DNA of 52,896 bases from JAZUOT01 sp045604805 (lineage in GTDB: Bacteria; Bacillota; Clostridia; Oscillospirales; Acutalibacteraceae). The notes under the pieces were generated by a model, which searched no databases, was not told the origin of the DNA, and saw only the letters and a program-made list of their open reading frames with translations. The number at the start of each line of letters is the position of its first letter. The stretch's first letter is position 1. Made by a program: the position numbers and the translations under genes. Positions 1-8,081 of the stretch are shown here, piece after piece. The stretch spans positions 1 through 52,896 of the forward strand of contig JAZUOT010000052.1 in the NCBI GenBank assembly GCA_045604805.1. The letters run 5' to 3'.

Positions 1-430
1 GGTGTTAATCTGGCATACGCTCTGCGAAATAGATGGACATCTGCGAGCGGATTGAAATCCAATCTTGCCTTCGGCCGGTCCATTTTTTTCGTAATGTCTA
101 TCATAGCCAGATAGAGCATTTTTAGCAAGCTATCATCGGTAGGAAAGACCGATTTTGACTGGGGGTTACCTTACGTAACCGACGATTAAATCCCTCAATC
201 GTATTGGTAGTATAGATCAATTTCCGTATGGTATTTGTATACTTGAAGTACATACTCAGGTTTGCCCAATTATCCCGCCAGGACTTGGAAATTTTTGGGT
301 ACTTCTTGTCCCAATGTTCCGCAAAAGTATCCAAAGCTGACAGGGCAGCTTGCTCATCCACAGCAGTATAAACCGCCTTCAAATCGACCATAAGGGGTTT
401 AAGATCTTTGTAAGACACATATTTGCTAAG
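1..430 (-). pseudogene. IS256-family transposase, C-terminal remnant
   Basis: The reverse strand encodes the C-terminal third of an IS256-type transposase: a segment with W-R-D-N-W, then Y-T-T-N-T-I-E-G-F-N-R and R-K-V-T, then (in another frame) L-L-K-M-L-Y-L-A-M and a tail rich in R-R-A-Y-A-R. The two parts are separated by a one-base frameshift at a run of five G at 161-165 of the plus strand. Upstream, homology stops near position 430, where the same frame meets a stop codon, so the N-terminal two thirds and the left inverted repeat are gone. The remnant continues past the left edge of the window. It is surely inactive by itself. Family assignment rests on the conserved TTN-x-IEG motif around the last catalytic glutamate. 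Confidence 0.85.
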
Positions 431-577
431 AACTTACTCAAATTCTTAGAAGAATTTCTGAGCTTTAAAAAAATAGCTATTACACTGTTTCTAGTATGGA
501 TAGCTTTTCATACATCTTGTATGATATATATAATGACATTCCTAAAAAAGCTTTAAAATTTATAAGTAGTAAATAGT

Positions 578-1924
578 ATGGATTTTTATTTATTTTCAAA
601 AGGAAAAATATTAAAATGGCTGAAAAGAAAAACACAGCAATCGAAAAAAATCGGCTTAAGTTCGGTTCCGACAAGTGAACGTCAGCATTGGATTTCCGTA
701 GCACTGATCCAGGCAGGATTTATGATCTCTGCAACAAGTTTATGGATAGGTTCTCTGATGATCGATGGCCTTAACCTTATACAGATCGTAATCGTAGGTC
801 TCATCGGTTACCTGATTGTAGTAGGAATCTGCTGGCTGCAGGGTATTATGGGTTCTGATCTTGGTGTACCGTCAATTGTAATAGCCACACAGTCCTTTGG
901 AGACCGTGGAAGCCAATTCCTGATTTCAACAGCTGATGCTATCTGCTGTATTGGCTGGTTTGCTATCAACGCTAACATCTGTGGTTCTGCATTCTCCGGA
1001 CTCATGAGTGAATCCTTTGGCTTGGGTATCCCGGTTAAAGTATCTATTATAGTTTGGGGTATTGTAATGTTCTCTACAGCGGCTATCGGGTTCAATGGTC
1101 TGAAATATCTGAATATGCTGGCTGTTCCATTAATGTGTGCAGTAACAGTAGTTGGACTGTTCATTGTATTATCCGGTGAAGGAATAGAAACTCTGAAAGC
1201 TTTCGCTCCAGCAACAAACAATGTGACAATGATTGCAGGTATCGATATGGTAATCGGCGACTTTATCGTGGGTGCTGTCTTATCTGCTGACTATACTAGA
1301 TATCAGAAAACAAGAGCAGATGTATTAAAATCTTCCTTTATTGGAATTCTGCCTATCGGCATTATCCTGATGTGTGCCGGTGCTGCTTTTGCAATCGTAG
1401 CTGGTTCTGAAGATCTGACAGTAATCTTCATCGGACTGGGAATACCAGTACTTGGTCTGTTGTCCTTAATCCTTTCCACATGGCCTGCAAACTCTGCAAA
1501 CGCTTACTCCGCCGGTCTGGGCTTACTGAAAGTCTTCAGAATGAGTGACAAACACAGAATTAAAATCACTCTTACCTGCGGTCTGCTCGGAACAATCGCT
1601 GGTTCATTCGAAATCATTTTCTATTTTGAAACCTTCATGACTTATCTGGGAAGCATCATTGCACCATTTGCTGGTGTAATGATGATAGACTACTTTATAA
1701 TTGGTAAGGGTGAACCTGCAAAGTGGGCACCAACTAAAGGCATCAACTGGTCTGGCATGATTGCACTGGCGTTAGGTGTAGTAGCTGGCATTTTTATCCC
1801 TTGGGGTATCGTAAGTGTCAACGGCATTATCGTTTCTGCAATCGTAACTCTGATTCTGAGAAAAGTAATGCCACGGCCTGAAACTACAACTCTGGAAGAA
1901 ATCACAATTTCCATCGACGAATAA
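578..1924 (+). CDS. NCS1-family permease (cytosine/hydantoin type), probable N-terminal frameshift
   Basis: This is an integral membrane transporter of the nucleobase:cation symporter-1 family (CodB-like), with about twelve hydrophobic segments beginning at Q-A-G-F-M-I-S-A-T-S-L-W-I-G. Such proteins take up cytosine, allantoin or hydantoins with a cation. The open frame can be read from 578, but no ribosome binding site precedes that ATG. A better start is the ATG at 616, preceded by AAAGGA with ten bases between. Its frame gives M-A-E-K-K-N-T-A-I-E-K and runs into a stop after 20 codons; deleting one base from the A7 run at 644-650 would join it smoothly to I-G-L-S-S-V-P-T-S-E-R-Q-H-W. The gene is therefore either frameshifted or read by slippage on A7. 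It lies 13 bases before the DUF917 gene and is more CTG-rich than the flanking genes. Confidence 0.8.
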   Translation: MDFYLFSKGKILKWLKRKTQQSKKIGLSSVPTSERQHWISVALIQAGFMISATSLWIGSLMIDGLNLIQIVIVGLIGYLIVVGICWLQGIMGSDLGVPSIVIATQSFGDRGSQFLISTADAICCIGWFAINANICGSAFSGLMSESFGLGIPVKVSIIVWGIVMFSTAAIGFNGLKYLNMLAVPLMCAVTVVGLFIVLSGEGIETLKAFAPATNNVTMIAGIDMVIGDFIVGAVLSADYTRYQKTRADVLKSSFIGILPIGIILMCAGAAFAIVAGSEDLTVIFIGLGIPVLGLLSLILSTWPANSANAYSAGLGLLKVFRMSDKHRIKITLTCGLLGTIAGSFEIIFYFETFMTYLGSIIAPFAGVMMIDYFIIGKGEPAKWAPTKGINWSGMIALALGVVAGIFIPWGIVSVNGIIVSAIVTLILRKVMPRPETTTLEEITISIDE

Positions 1925-1937
1925 TAAAGGAGAAGAT

Positions 1938-3038
1938 ATGAAAGTATTAACGAAACAAGAAGTAATTGATATTATTTGCGGCTGCACAGTTCTGGGAGCT
2001 GGCGGCGGCGGAACCCTGGAACGTGGTATCGCCATCGTCGAGGAGGACTTCGAAGCAGGAAGAGAATTTATTCTGGCAGATATAAGTGAAGTGCCTGATG
2101 ATGAAATGGTTGCAGCTCCTTATGTATGCGGTTCTGTTTCTCCGCTTACACCCGAAGAAAAAGCTAAATATGCCGATCTTCCTTCCATGGAAGTCACAGA
2201 AGCAGTAAGATCTTTCCAGGTGCTCGAAGAGTACTACGGAAAAGAATTCTATGGAGTTATATCTATTGAGCTGGGTGGCGAAAATACTGCAGATGCATTC
2301 CACGTTGCAGCACTGATGGGCAAACCTATTATCGACGCTGACCCTGCAGGAAGATCCGTTCCTGAACTTCAGCACACAACATTCTACATCAATGATGTGC
2401 CTATCACACCGTTGGCAATTGCAACGCCTTTTGGCGACACAGCAATAATTAATAACGTGGTTAATGACCTGAGAGCAGAAGAACTGGTTCGTGCAATGTC
2501 AGTTGCGAGCAGAAACACGATTGGTGTAACAGACCACCCTGTAAATGGCGAAACTCTGAAAAGGAGTGTAATTCATAATGCCATCACTTACTCTTTGAAG
2601 GTTGGTAAGGCAGTGAGAGAAGCTAATGAAACAGGAAAAGATCCAGCAGTAGCCATCTGTGAAGCAGTAGACGGAAAGGTCCTGTTCAGAGGTGTAGTTA
2701 AAGAGCATACTTATGATACAGTAGATGGGTTTACTGTCGGTAATACTACGCTGGACGGTGAAGGTGAATATGAAGGCCACGAATATAAAGTATGGTACAA
2801 GAATGAGCACATTCTGTCTTATAGAGACGGTGAAGTGGATGTTACAGTTCCGGATCTGATATGTATCATCGACTCTAAAGGCGTTCCAGTAACAAACCCA
2901 TTCTATGAAAAAGGTCAGAGATTAACTATATTCGCTCTTCCTGCTCCAAAAGAATGGACAACTGAAAGAGGCCTAGAAGTATTCGGACCTAAATCTTTCG
3001 GTTTTGATATCGAATACGTTCCGTTTAACGAAAAGTAG
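1938..3038 (+). CDS. DUF917 family protein (hydantoinase/oxoprolinase-associated)
   Basis: The 366-residue product starts with the glycine-rich motif V-L-G-A-G-G-G-G near residues 18-25 and continues as a typical DUF917 protein at full length. Members are found beside hydantoinase/oxoprolinase genes and include an S-methylthiohydantoin desulfurase; the exact substrate here cannot be read from sequence. The start is supported by AAAGGAG seven bases before the ATG. It follows the NCS1 permease and precedes a racemase fragment, which suggests a hydantoin- or cyclic-amide-uptake and catabolism operon, but no hydantoinase subunit is present. Codon use (many CTG, GGC and GCA) differs from the AT-rich neighbours, a sign of transfer. 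Confidence 0.8.
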   Translation: MKVLTKQEVIDIICGCTVLGAGGGGTLERGIAIVEEDFEAGREFILADISEVPDDEMVAAPYVCGSVSPLTPEEKAKYADLPSMEVTEAVRSFQVLEEYYGKEFYGVISIELGGENTADAFHVAALMGKPIIDADPAGRSVPELQHTTFYINDVPITPLAIATPFGDTAIINNVVNDLRAEELVRAMSVASRNTIGVTDHPVNGETLKRSVIHNAITYSLKVGKAVREANETGKDPAVAICEAVDGKVLFRGVVKEHTYDTVDGFTVGNTTLDGEGEYEGHEYKVWYKNEHILSYRDGEVDVTVPDLICIIDSKGVPVTNPFYEKGQRLTIFALPAPKEWTTERGLEVFGPKSFGFDIEYVPFNEK

Positions 3039-3050
3039 AAAAGATATATT

Positions 3051-3209
3051 ATGAAGATAGCAATCATTGACCCGGTTATCGGGATTTCTGAAAAAGTTAT
3101 CACCAGTGATGTCGCTTACATAAAACAGTATCTTCACGGCAGTACAGAAATAGTATTTGAATGTCTTACTTCAGGCACGACAAACGCAGGAAAAATAATA
3201 CTGTTATAA
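3051..3209 (+). pseudogene. Truncated aspartate/glutamate/hydantoin racemase family protein
   Basis: A 52-residue reading frame begins 12 bases after the DUF917 stop with M-K-I-A-I-I-D-P-V-I-G-I-S and continues to F-E-C-L-T-S-G-T. This is the first strand, loop and second strand of the aspartate/hydantoin racemase fold, which normally runs to 220-250 residues. After T-S-G-T the frame reads unrelated residues and stops, and the DNA becomes plain AT-rich, so the 3' four fifths are lost. It was probably the third gene of the permease-DUF917 operon. A functional product is unlikely. Confidence 0.7.
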
Positions 3210-3293
3210 AATAAAAATAGTTTTTGTAAAAAAAATAAAGCAAAATTGCAACTTTAATTTTACAGACAACCACGAAAAGTATAATTTTAACGC

Positions 3294-4160
3294 TTAATTT
3301 GTCCTGTTTGCAAGCTTCAAAGATAGACTTTTCAAGAATTCAGTATCACCGTCAAAATTTGACAGTGCGTCAAGTGATTTTTGAGTCATATCTTGGACGA
3401 CTTGGTTGCATTTTTCCAGGCCCCAGAGCGAAATGAGAGTGTATTTTTGATTTTGGCTGTCACTGCCTACAGGTTTTCCTAGAGTTTGAGTATCAGAAAC
3501 TACGTCTAATATATCATCGGTTATCTGAAATGCAAGTCCCAGATTCAGTGCATAGTTTTCAGCAAATTTTAGTTGTTCATCGCTAGCCCCCGCTAAAGTA
3601 CAGCCCATTTTGCAAGCAGCTATGAGAAGCTTTGCTGTTTTTTCTTTGTAAGTATCTAGTATTTCCTCGGCACTTAATTTTTCTATACCATTGTGCTCTA
3701 AGTCTTTCATCTGACCTTTCATCATGCCATTTATTCCAGAACAATCAGACAATATATTTGTAGCTTTCACAGCTCTAGAAAGTTCTATGTTTTTTGTGCT
3801 CTCCTCTGAAGTGCAAATACCGAAGGCACTAGTAAAGAGAGTATCACCTGCAAGTAGTGCCATAGCTTCCCCAAATTTTATGTGATTTGCAGATTTGCCA
3901 CGTCTCACATCATCATCATCCATGCAGGGCATATCGTCATGTATGAGCGAACTCGTGTGAATCATTTCTAAAGCACAGGCAAAAGGTAAAGCATTTTCTA
4001 CATTTCCGCCGCATATACGACAAAATTCCAGCAAAAGTAAAGGCCGTATTCTTTTCCCGGCTTTGAGCAGGCTATATTTCATAGCTTCGCTTAAGGTATC
4101 ATTTCCTGGCAAGTAGCTTTCAAGCTTTTTTTCTATCAAGTCCAAATATTTTTCCTGCAT
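3294..4160 (-). CDS. ispA: Polyprenyl (farnesyl/geranyl) diphosphate synthase
   Basis: The 288-residue product is a trans-isoprenyl diphosphate synthase that condenses isopentenyl diphosphate with allylic primers, giving C15 or C20 precursors for undecaprenyl phosphate and quinones. The first aspartate-rich motif, D-D-M-P-C-M-D-D-D-D, lies at residues 75-84 and is followed by R-R-G; the second, D-D-I-L-D, lies at 215-219. G-K-R-I-R-P at 35-40 is the usual substrate-binding segment. The length is that of IspA enzymes. It is the last gene of xseA-xseB-ispA on the minus strand; its AAGGAG ribosome binding site overlaps the xseB stop codon. This gene order is common in Firmicutes. Confidence 0.9.
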   Translation of the reverse strand: MQEKYLDLIEKKLESYLPGNDTLSEAMKYSLLKAGKRIRPLLLLEFCRICGGNVENALPFACALEMIHTSSLIHDDMPCMDDDDVRRGKSANHIKFGEAMALLAGDTLFTSAFGICTSEESTKNIELSRAVKATNILSDCSGINGMMKGQMKDLEHNGIEKLSAEEILDTYKEKTAKLLIAACKMGCTLAGASDEQLKFAENYALNLGLAFQITDDILDVVSDTQTLGKPVGSDSQNQKYTLISLWGLEKCNQVVQDMTQKSLDALSNFDGDTEFLKSLSLKLANRTN

Positions 4161-4173
4161 ATAGCTTTGCTCC

Positions 4174-4353
4174 TTACTTTGATATCTCTATAATTTTCTG
4201 TTCGGCTTTTTCTATAGTCTTATAGCATTCATCTGCTAATTTTTTGCCTTTTTCGTATAACTTCAGGGACTTTTCTAGATTTTCTTCATTTTCTAAATCT
4301 TGCGAAATTTTTTCCAGTTCTAAAAGCTTTTCTTCAAAATTTTTCTCAGCCAA
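4174..4353 (-). CDS. xseB: Exodeoxyribonuclease VII small subunit, TTG start
   Basis: A 59-residue gene between xseA and ispA encodes the small subunit of exonuclease VII, which binds XseA in multiple copies for single-strand DNA degradation. The translation has the family pattern F-E-E-K-L-L-E-L-E-K-I, then L-E-K-S-L-K-L-Y-E-K-G and a helical C-terminus. The start appears to be TTG directly after the xseA stop codon, in the same frame; a GAGGAAG inside the last codons of xseA is its ribosome binding site, so the two are translationally coupled. No ATG is available nearby. Confidence 0.88.
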   Translation of the reverse strand: MAEKNFEEKLLELEKISQDLENEENLEKSLKLYEKGKKLADECYKTIEKAEQKIIEISK

Positions 4354-5565
4354 TTAAACTTCCTCCTCTACAGATATTACCTTACATTTTATTTTGCCGT
4401 CCAAAATTCTAAGTTCTATATCCTCACCAGCTCTAACTTGATTTATGCTTTTTATAGCACTATGCGACCTATCAAAGGCTAGGGAGTAGCCTCTCTTTAA
4501 TATAGAATATGGATTTGTAAGTTCCAGTTTTGTCGAATGGATATTACACAGGTTTTTATAATTTTCAAGCTTTGAACTCATGATGTTATCTAGCTTGTTC
4601 TTTGCAGAGTCCAACATATATTTTTTGTTTAGGAGCTTGCTTTTAGGGGATAGCAAATTCAACTTATTTGTAAGATTAAGCAGAGATTGATATTTATCAG
4701 AAATTTTATAGTTTATTAAATTATCCAAACAAGCACTTGAATTTGCTATTTTAAATAGCAGCTCAGAACTATCAGGGCTTACCATTTCGGCCGCTACCGA
4801 AGGAGTTGAAGCTCGCACATCGGCAACATAATCGCACAAAGTAAAGTCTGTCTCATGCCCGACTGCAGAAACCACAGGTATATCAGAAGCATATACAGCC
4901 CTCACCAAAGCTTCATCGTTGAAAGCAGAAAGATCTTCTTCAGAACCTCCACCACGAGCAATTATTATGACATCTGCTATTTTATTTTCATTAAAATATC
5001 TTATGCCTGATATTATATCTTGCGCAGAATTCACACCTTGGACATATACAGGGTAGAGCATAATCGTTGCAAGCTTATACCTGCTACTCAGAACTTTTTT
5101 GATATCTTCTATAACTGCACCTGTCTTAGAACTAAGTACCGCTATATTTTCAGGGAACTCAGGTAAAGCTTTTTTGTGAGCCTCTTCAAACAAGCCTTCT
5201 TTTTGCAGTTTTTCCTTAAGTAAATTAAAGCTTAAATTTAGATCTCCTAAACCTATCTTTTGCATATCTCGGACATATAGTTGATACGTGCCGGTTTTTT
5301 CGAAGAGTGACACATCACATCTAAGAAGAACTTGTTCGCCGTCATTTGGTTCAAAGCGTAAATTTTGAGCATAGCTAGAAAACATCACGCAAGCAACAGA
5401 GGAAACTTCGTCCTTTAGGCTAAAATAAAAATTCCCCGAAGGAAACTGTTTTTTGAAATTAGAAACTTCCCCCTTTATGAATACATTTTTTAAATTTTTA
5501 TCGCCATCTAGTATAGACTTTATGTAGTAATTTATCTGTCTTACTGACAAAACATCTGTATTCAT
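4354..5565 (-). CDS. xseA: Exodeoxyribonuclease VII large subunit
   Basis: The 403-residue product is the catalytic subunit of exonuclease VII. It has an N-terminal OB fold (G-E-V-S-N-F near residue 32, S-G-N-F-Y-F-S-L-K-D following), the catalytic core with I-A-R-G-G-G-S-E-E-D-L and A-V-G-H-E-T-D-F-T-L, and a long coiled-coil C-terminus ending in L-K-R-G-Y-S. All are diagnostic of XseA and the length is slightly short of the average. The start has GGGTGAC five bases upstream. It is the first gene of the xseA-xseB-ispA operon. Confidence 0.93.
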   Translation of the reverse strand: MNTDVLSVRQINYYIKSILDGDKNLKNVFIKGEVSNFKKQFPSGNFYFSLKDEVSSVACVMFSSYAQNLRFEPNDGEQVLLRCDVSLFEKTGTYQLYVRDMQKIGLGDLNLSFNLLKEKLQKEGLFEEAHKKALPEFPENIAVLSSKTGAVIEDIKKVLSSRYKLATIMLYPVYVQGVNSAQDIISGIRYFNENKIADVIIIARGGGSEEDLSAFNDEALVRAVYASDIPVVSAVGHETDFTLCDYVADVRASTPSVAAEMVSPDSSELLFKIANSSACLDNLINYKISDKYQSLLNLTNKLNLLSPKSKLLNKKYMLDSAKNKLDNIMSSKLENYKNLCNIHSTKLELTNPYSILKRGYSLAFDRSHSAIKSINQVRAGEDIELRILDGKIKCKVISVEEEV

Positions 5566-5652
5566 AAAAAGTCACCCAAAATTAATAATTTGCACTTAAG
5601 CAAAAAATACTAAAGTGCAAACTAATTCCTAATAAAATATTTACTTAAAAAA

Positions 5653-6951
5653 TTACAGAGCTTGAGCTATTCGCTGTTCTGGTACACAAATTCTATCGAC
5701 ATCTGCATCCAGACCTTTCAACTTGGGAACTATATTTTCATAGCCTCTTTCAATATAGTGGATATTTTCTATTTCAGTGACACCTCTGGCAGCAAGCCCT
5801 GCTATTATCATTGCTGCACCCGCTCTTAGATCTCTTGCTTTTACAGGTGCACCAACTAATTCCTTAACACCTTCGATAACAGCCATTCTTCCATCTACAG
5901 AAACTTTAGCACCGAGCCTTGAAAGCTCTTCTACATATTTATAGCGGTTATCCCACACATTTTCGTTTATTATACTTGTACCTTCAGCCAATGAAAGTAA
6001 AGCAACTGCCTGAGGCTGCATATCAGTAGGGAAACCCGGATGAGGCATAGTTTTTACGTTACAACGTATCAGAGGTTTTTTCCTAACTATGCGTATATCC
6101 TCATCATATTCATAAAGATCTACACCCATTTCAGCAAACTTTGCAGTTATAGATTCCAAGTGCTTTGGAATAACATCGTGTATAGTTACATCTCCGCCAG
6201 TCGCAGCAACAGCAGCCATATAAGTCCCGGCTTCTATTTGATCTGGGATGATCGTGTACGAAGTTCCATGAAGTTCTTTAACACCGCGTACCTTAATGAC
6301 ATCTGTACCAGCACCGCGAACATCAGCACCCATGCAGTTTAAGAAGTTTGCTAAAGCAACTATATGTGGCTCTTTTGCTGCATTTTCAATGACGGTTAGG
6401 CCTTCCGCCTTAACAGAAGCAAGCATTATATTAACAGTTGCTCCGACAGAGACTTGGTCTAAATAGATACTGCTGCCTATTAACTTTTTGGCCTTGATAT
6501 CTACCATACCACCTTCTAAACTGTATTCTGCACCGAGAGCAGAAAAGCCCTTCAAATGAAGATCTATGGGCCTAACACCGAAATCGCAACCACCGGGCAA
6601 TGTAACCAAAGCCTGCGAAAAACGACCAAGCAATGCTCCCAAAAGATAGGAACTTGCACGCAAACTGCGAACTAAATCATAAGAAGCAACAGGTGACGCT
6701 AAAGGTCTTGAATCTATCTCCATGGTAGATGAGTCTATCATTCTAACTTTAGCACCCATCTCACGAAGTATATGTGCAAAAGTCGTAACATCACTTATAT
6801 TGGGTATATTACTTAGACGGCATACATCATTAGCCAAAATTGTAGCAGGTATTATAGCGACAGCAGCATTCTTGGCTCCACTTATCTTCACATCACCTTT
6901 TAGCTTTTTTCCGCCGTGGATAACAAATTTCTCCAAAATACAAACACCCAT
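5653..6951 (-). CDS. murA: UDP-N-acetylglucosamine 1-carboxyvinyltransferase
   Basis: The product catalyses the first committed step of peptidoglycan synthesis, transfer of enolpyruvate from PEP to UDP-GlcNAc. The substrate-binding pair K-N lies at residues 27-28 in S-G-A-K-N-A-A, and the PEP-reactive cysteine is C122 in P-G-G-C-D-F-G-V-R-P, so a normal fosfomycin-sensitive type enzyme is expected. The 432-residue length and the P-G-F-P-T-D-M-Q segment are standard. The first residues M-G-V-C-I-L precede the usual E-K-F-V-I-H-G-G start; a TTG five codons inside is an alternative start, and neither site has a strong ribosome binding site. It is transcribed alone. Confidence 0.93.
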   Translation of the reverse strand: MGVCILEKFVIHGGKKLKGDVKISGAKNAAVAIIPATILANDVCRLSNIPNISDVTTFAHILREMGAKVRMIDSSTMEIDSRPLASPVASYDLVRSLRASSYLLGALLGRFSQALVTLPGGCDFGVRPIDLHLKGFSALGAEYSLEGGMVDIKAKKLIGSSIYLDQVSVGATVNIMLASVKAEGLTVIENAAKEPHIVALANFLNCMGADVRGAGTDVIKVRGVKELHGTSYTIIPDQIEAGTYMAAVAATGGDVTIHDVIPKHLESITAKFAEMGVDLYEYDEDIRIVRKKPLIRCNVKTMPHPGFPTDMQPQAVALLSLAEGTSIINENVWDNRYKYVEELSRLGAKVSVDGRMAVIEGVKELVGAPVKARDLRAGAAMIIAGLAARGVTEIENIHYIERGYENIVPKLKGLDADVDRICVPEQRIAQAL

Positions 6952-7207
6952 TTCTTTTGTGAAGTGAAGTTCAAAAACTTAAAGATTTCAAACAACAAAT
7001 AAAACATCTTCAAGATACAAAAACACTACCAGTCATGATAATATATTCCATATTTAAAGTCAATTTGGTAGTAAAGAGAAAATTCCTCATTTTTGTGGCT
7101 TTAGCACAGCCTTTAAAAATATTATATCTCTGTGGAAAAATAATAAACTGATTAAAATATTTAAAAATTATGGAGATAAATTTTCAATCTAAGAAAAGCC
7201 AAAAGTG

Positions 7208-7702
7208 CTAAGGTGCGATGCCTAAAAAAATCAAGGCATAAAACAGAGCAAAAGCCAAAATGATAGTAACAAATTTAAGAACGCTAATATTTATTTTGCA
7301 AAAAACTAATTTTGAAAATATATACACACTTATTATTGTTACAAACAAGGAAAATATGAAAAAAATAATTATTTCAGAAAAGTTTCTAATTGGTAGGCAT
7401 AAATTAAACATTAGCAGGGAAAAAATAACTATTGAATAGCAAGATAGAATTTTAGCAAAAAAGTATTTCCATATATCGGTTCTTATGATACAAAATTCCA
7501 AAAAAGAGGAAAATAAAAAGCAAAACGTCAAAACTTTAGCATGCTCCCAAACACTCAAGCAAGAAAAGCCAAAAAGTAACAGCAAAGGATTTATTTCCAG
7601 CAAAAAATAGCACGCTCTGAGTGCAAAGAAAAAGACAAGCGTACTTAAAATTACGCTCGTTTCTAAAAGCCAAAAATTATTTTTATCTATTTTTATTTTC
7701 AT
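7208..7702 (-). CDS. Small membrane protein, DUF6512-like
   Basis: The product of about 164 residues has five to six hydrophobic helices and almost no soluble part. The segment L-F-G-F-S-C-L-S-V-W-E-H-A-K-V resembles the conserved S-V-W-E-H-x-K of DUF6512 membrane proteins of Clostridia, but the usual proline-rich C-terminal motif is not seen, so the match is partial. I place the start at the ATG with GAGGTG four bases upstream; a TTG four codons earlier overlaps that ribosome binding site. It is divergent from the ogg-like gene. Function unknown. Confidence 0.6.
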   Translation of the reverse strand: MKIKIDKNNFWLLETSVILSTLVFFFALRACYFLLEINPLLLLFGFSCLSVWEHAKVLTFCFLFSSFLEFCIIRTDIWKYFFAKILSCYSIVIFSLLMFNLCLPIRNFSEIIIFFIFSLFVTIISVYIFSKLVFCKINISVLKFVTIILAFALFYALIFLGIAP

Positions 7703-7757
7703 TTTGCACCTCAAAAAAAAATAAAATTATCAAATTTTTTAAACTTTTTAAACATAG

Positions 7758-7966
7758 TTTTCAACATTGCTTTTTGCTCAAAAAGCTCTGAAAGCTGCGA
7801 TTTTTTGAAAAAACAGCGCACTTACTTGTTAAAAAGTCGAAATATAAAGAGGTTTACATAACGGCTGTTGAAAACTCTGTTGATAATGTTGAAAGCAAAA
7901 TTATATCCCATATTTTATCCCAAAAATTGAAATATTTAACTTTCAACACCTAATATTTATGTAAAC
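7758..7966. repeat. Nested inverted repeats with four TTTCAACA-type sites
   Basis: Outer arms GTTTACATAA (7852-7861) and TTATGTAAAC (7957-7966) are a perfect inverted pair. Inside them TGTTGAAA (7866-7873), TGTTGAAAG (7888-7896) and CTTTCAACA (7940-7948) form inner inverted sites, and a further TTTTCAACA is at 7758-7766. The nine-base site differs by one base from a relaxed DnaA box (TTTTCCACA), but it could equally be a repressor operator. Spacing over about 210 AT-rich bases suggests cooperative binding of a dimeric protein. The binding factor is unknown. Confidence 0.6.
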
Positions 7967-8010
7967 CAATTTGGTTAAGAACTTGTAATAATTTTAATTT
8001 TTTTTACACT

Positions 8011-8039
8011 TTGCCAAAAATAAAACAAAAAGTTACTAT
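8011..8039 (+). promoter_or_regulatory. Sigma-A type promoter of the OGG-like gene
   Basis: TTGCCA at 8011-8016 and TACTAT at 8034-8039 are separated by 17 bases and lie about 40 bases before the glycosylase start codon. It sits just downstream of the dyad cluster. Confidence 0.55.
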
Positions 8040-8081
8040 AAACATATAATAGTTATTTTATGACTTGAGGGTAAAAATGAA

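Larger units (their letters stand above)
7703..8081. other. Divergent intergenic region with nested dyad repeats
   Basis: The 379-base gap between the divergent membrane-protein and glycosylase genes is very AT-rich and holds no convincing coding frame. It contains a promoter for the downstream gene (8011-8039) and a clustered set of TTTCAACA-type sites with nested inverted repeats (7758-7966), listed separately. A short stem GCTG...CAGC around a T6/A6 pair lies near 7794-7818. Confidence 0.6.

Noticed and set aside
161..165. Programmed frameshift in the IS256 transposase
   Set aside because: IS256 transposases are normally read from one frame and the rest of the gene is truncated, so a decay mutation is the simpler reading.
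7703..8081. Replication origin
   Set aside because: The sites are not consensus DnaA boxes and dnaA, dnaN, gyrB or rpmH are not nearby.
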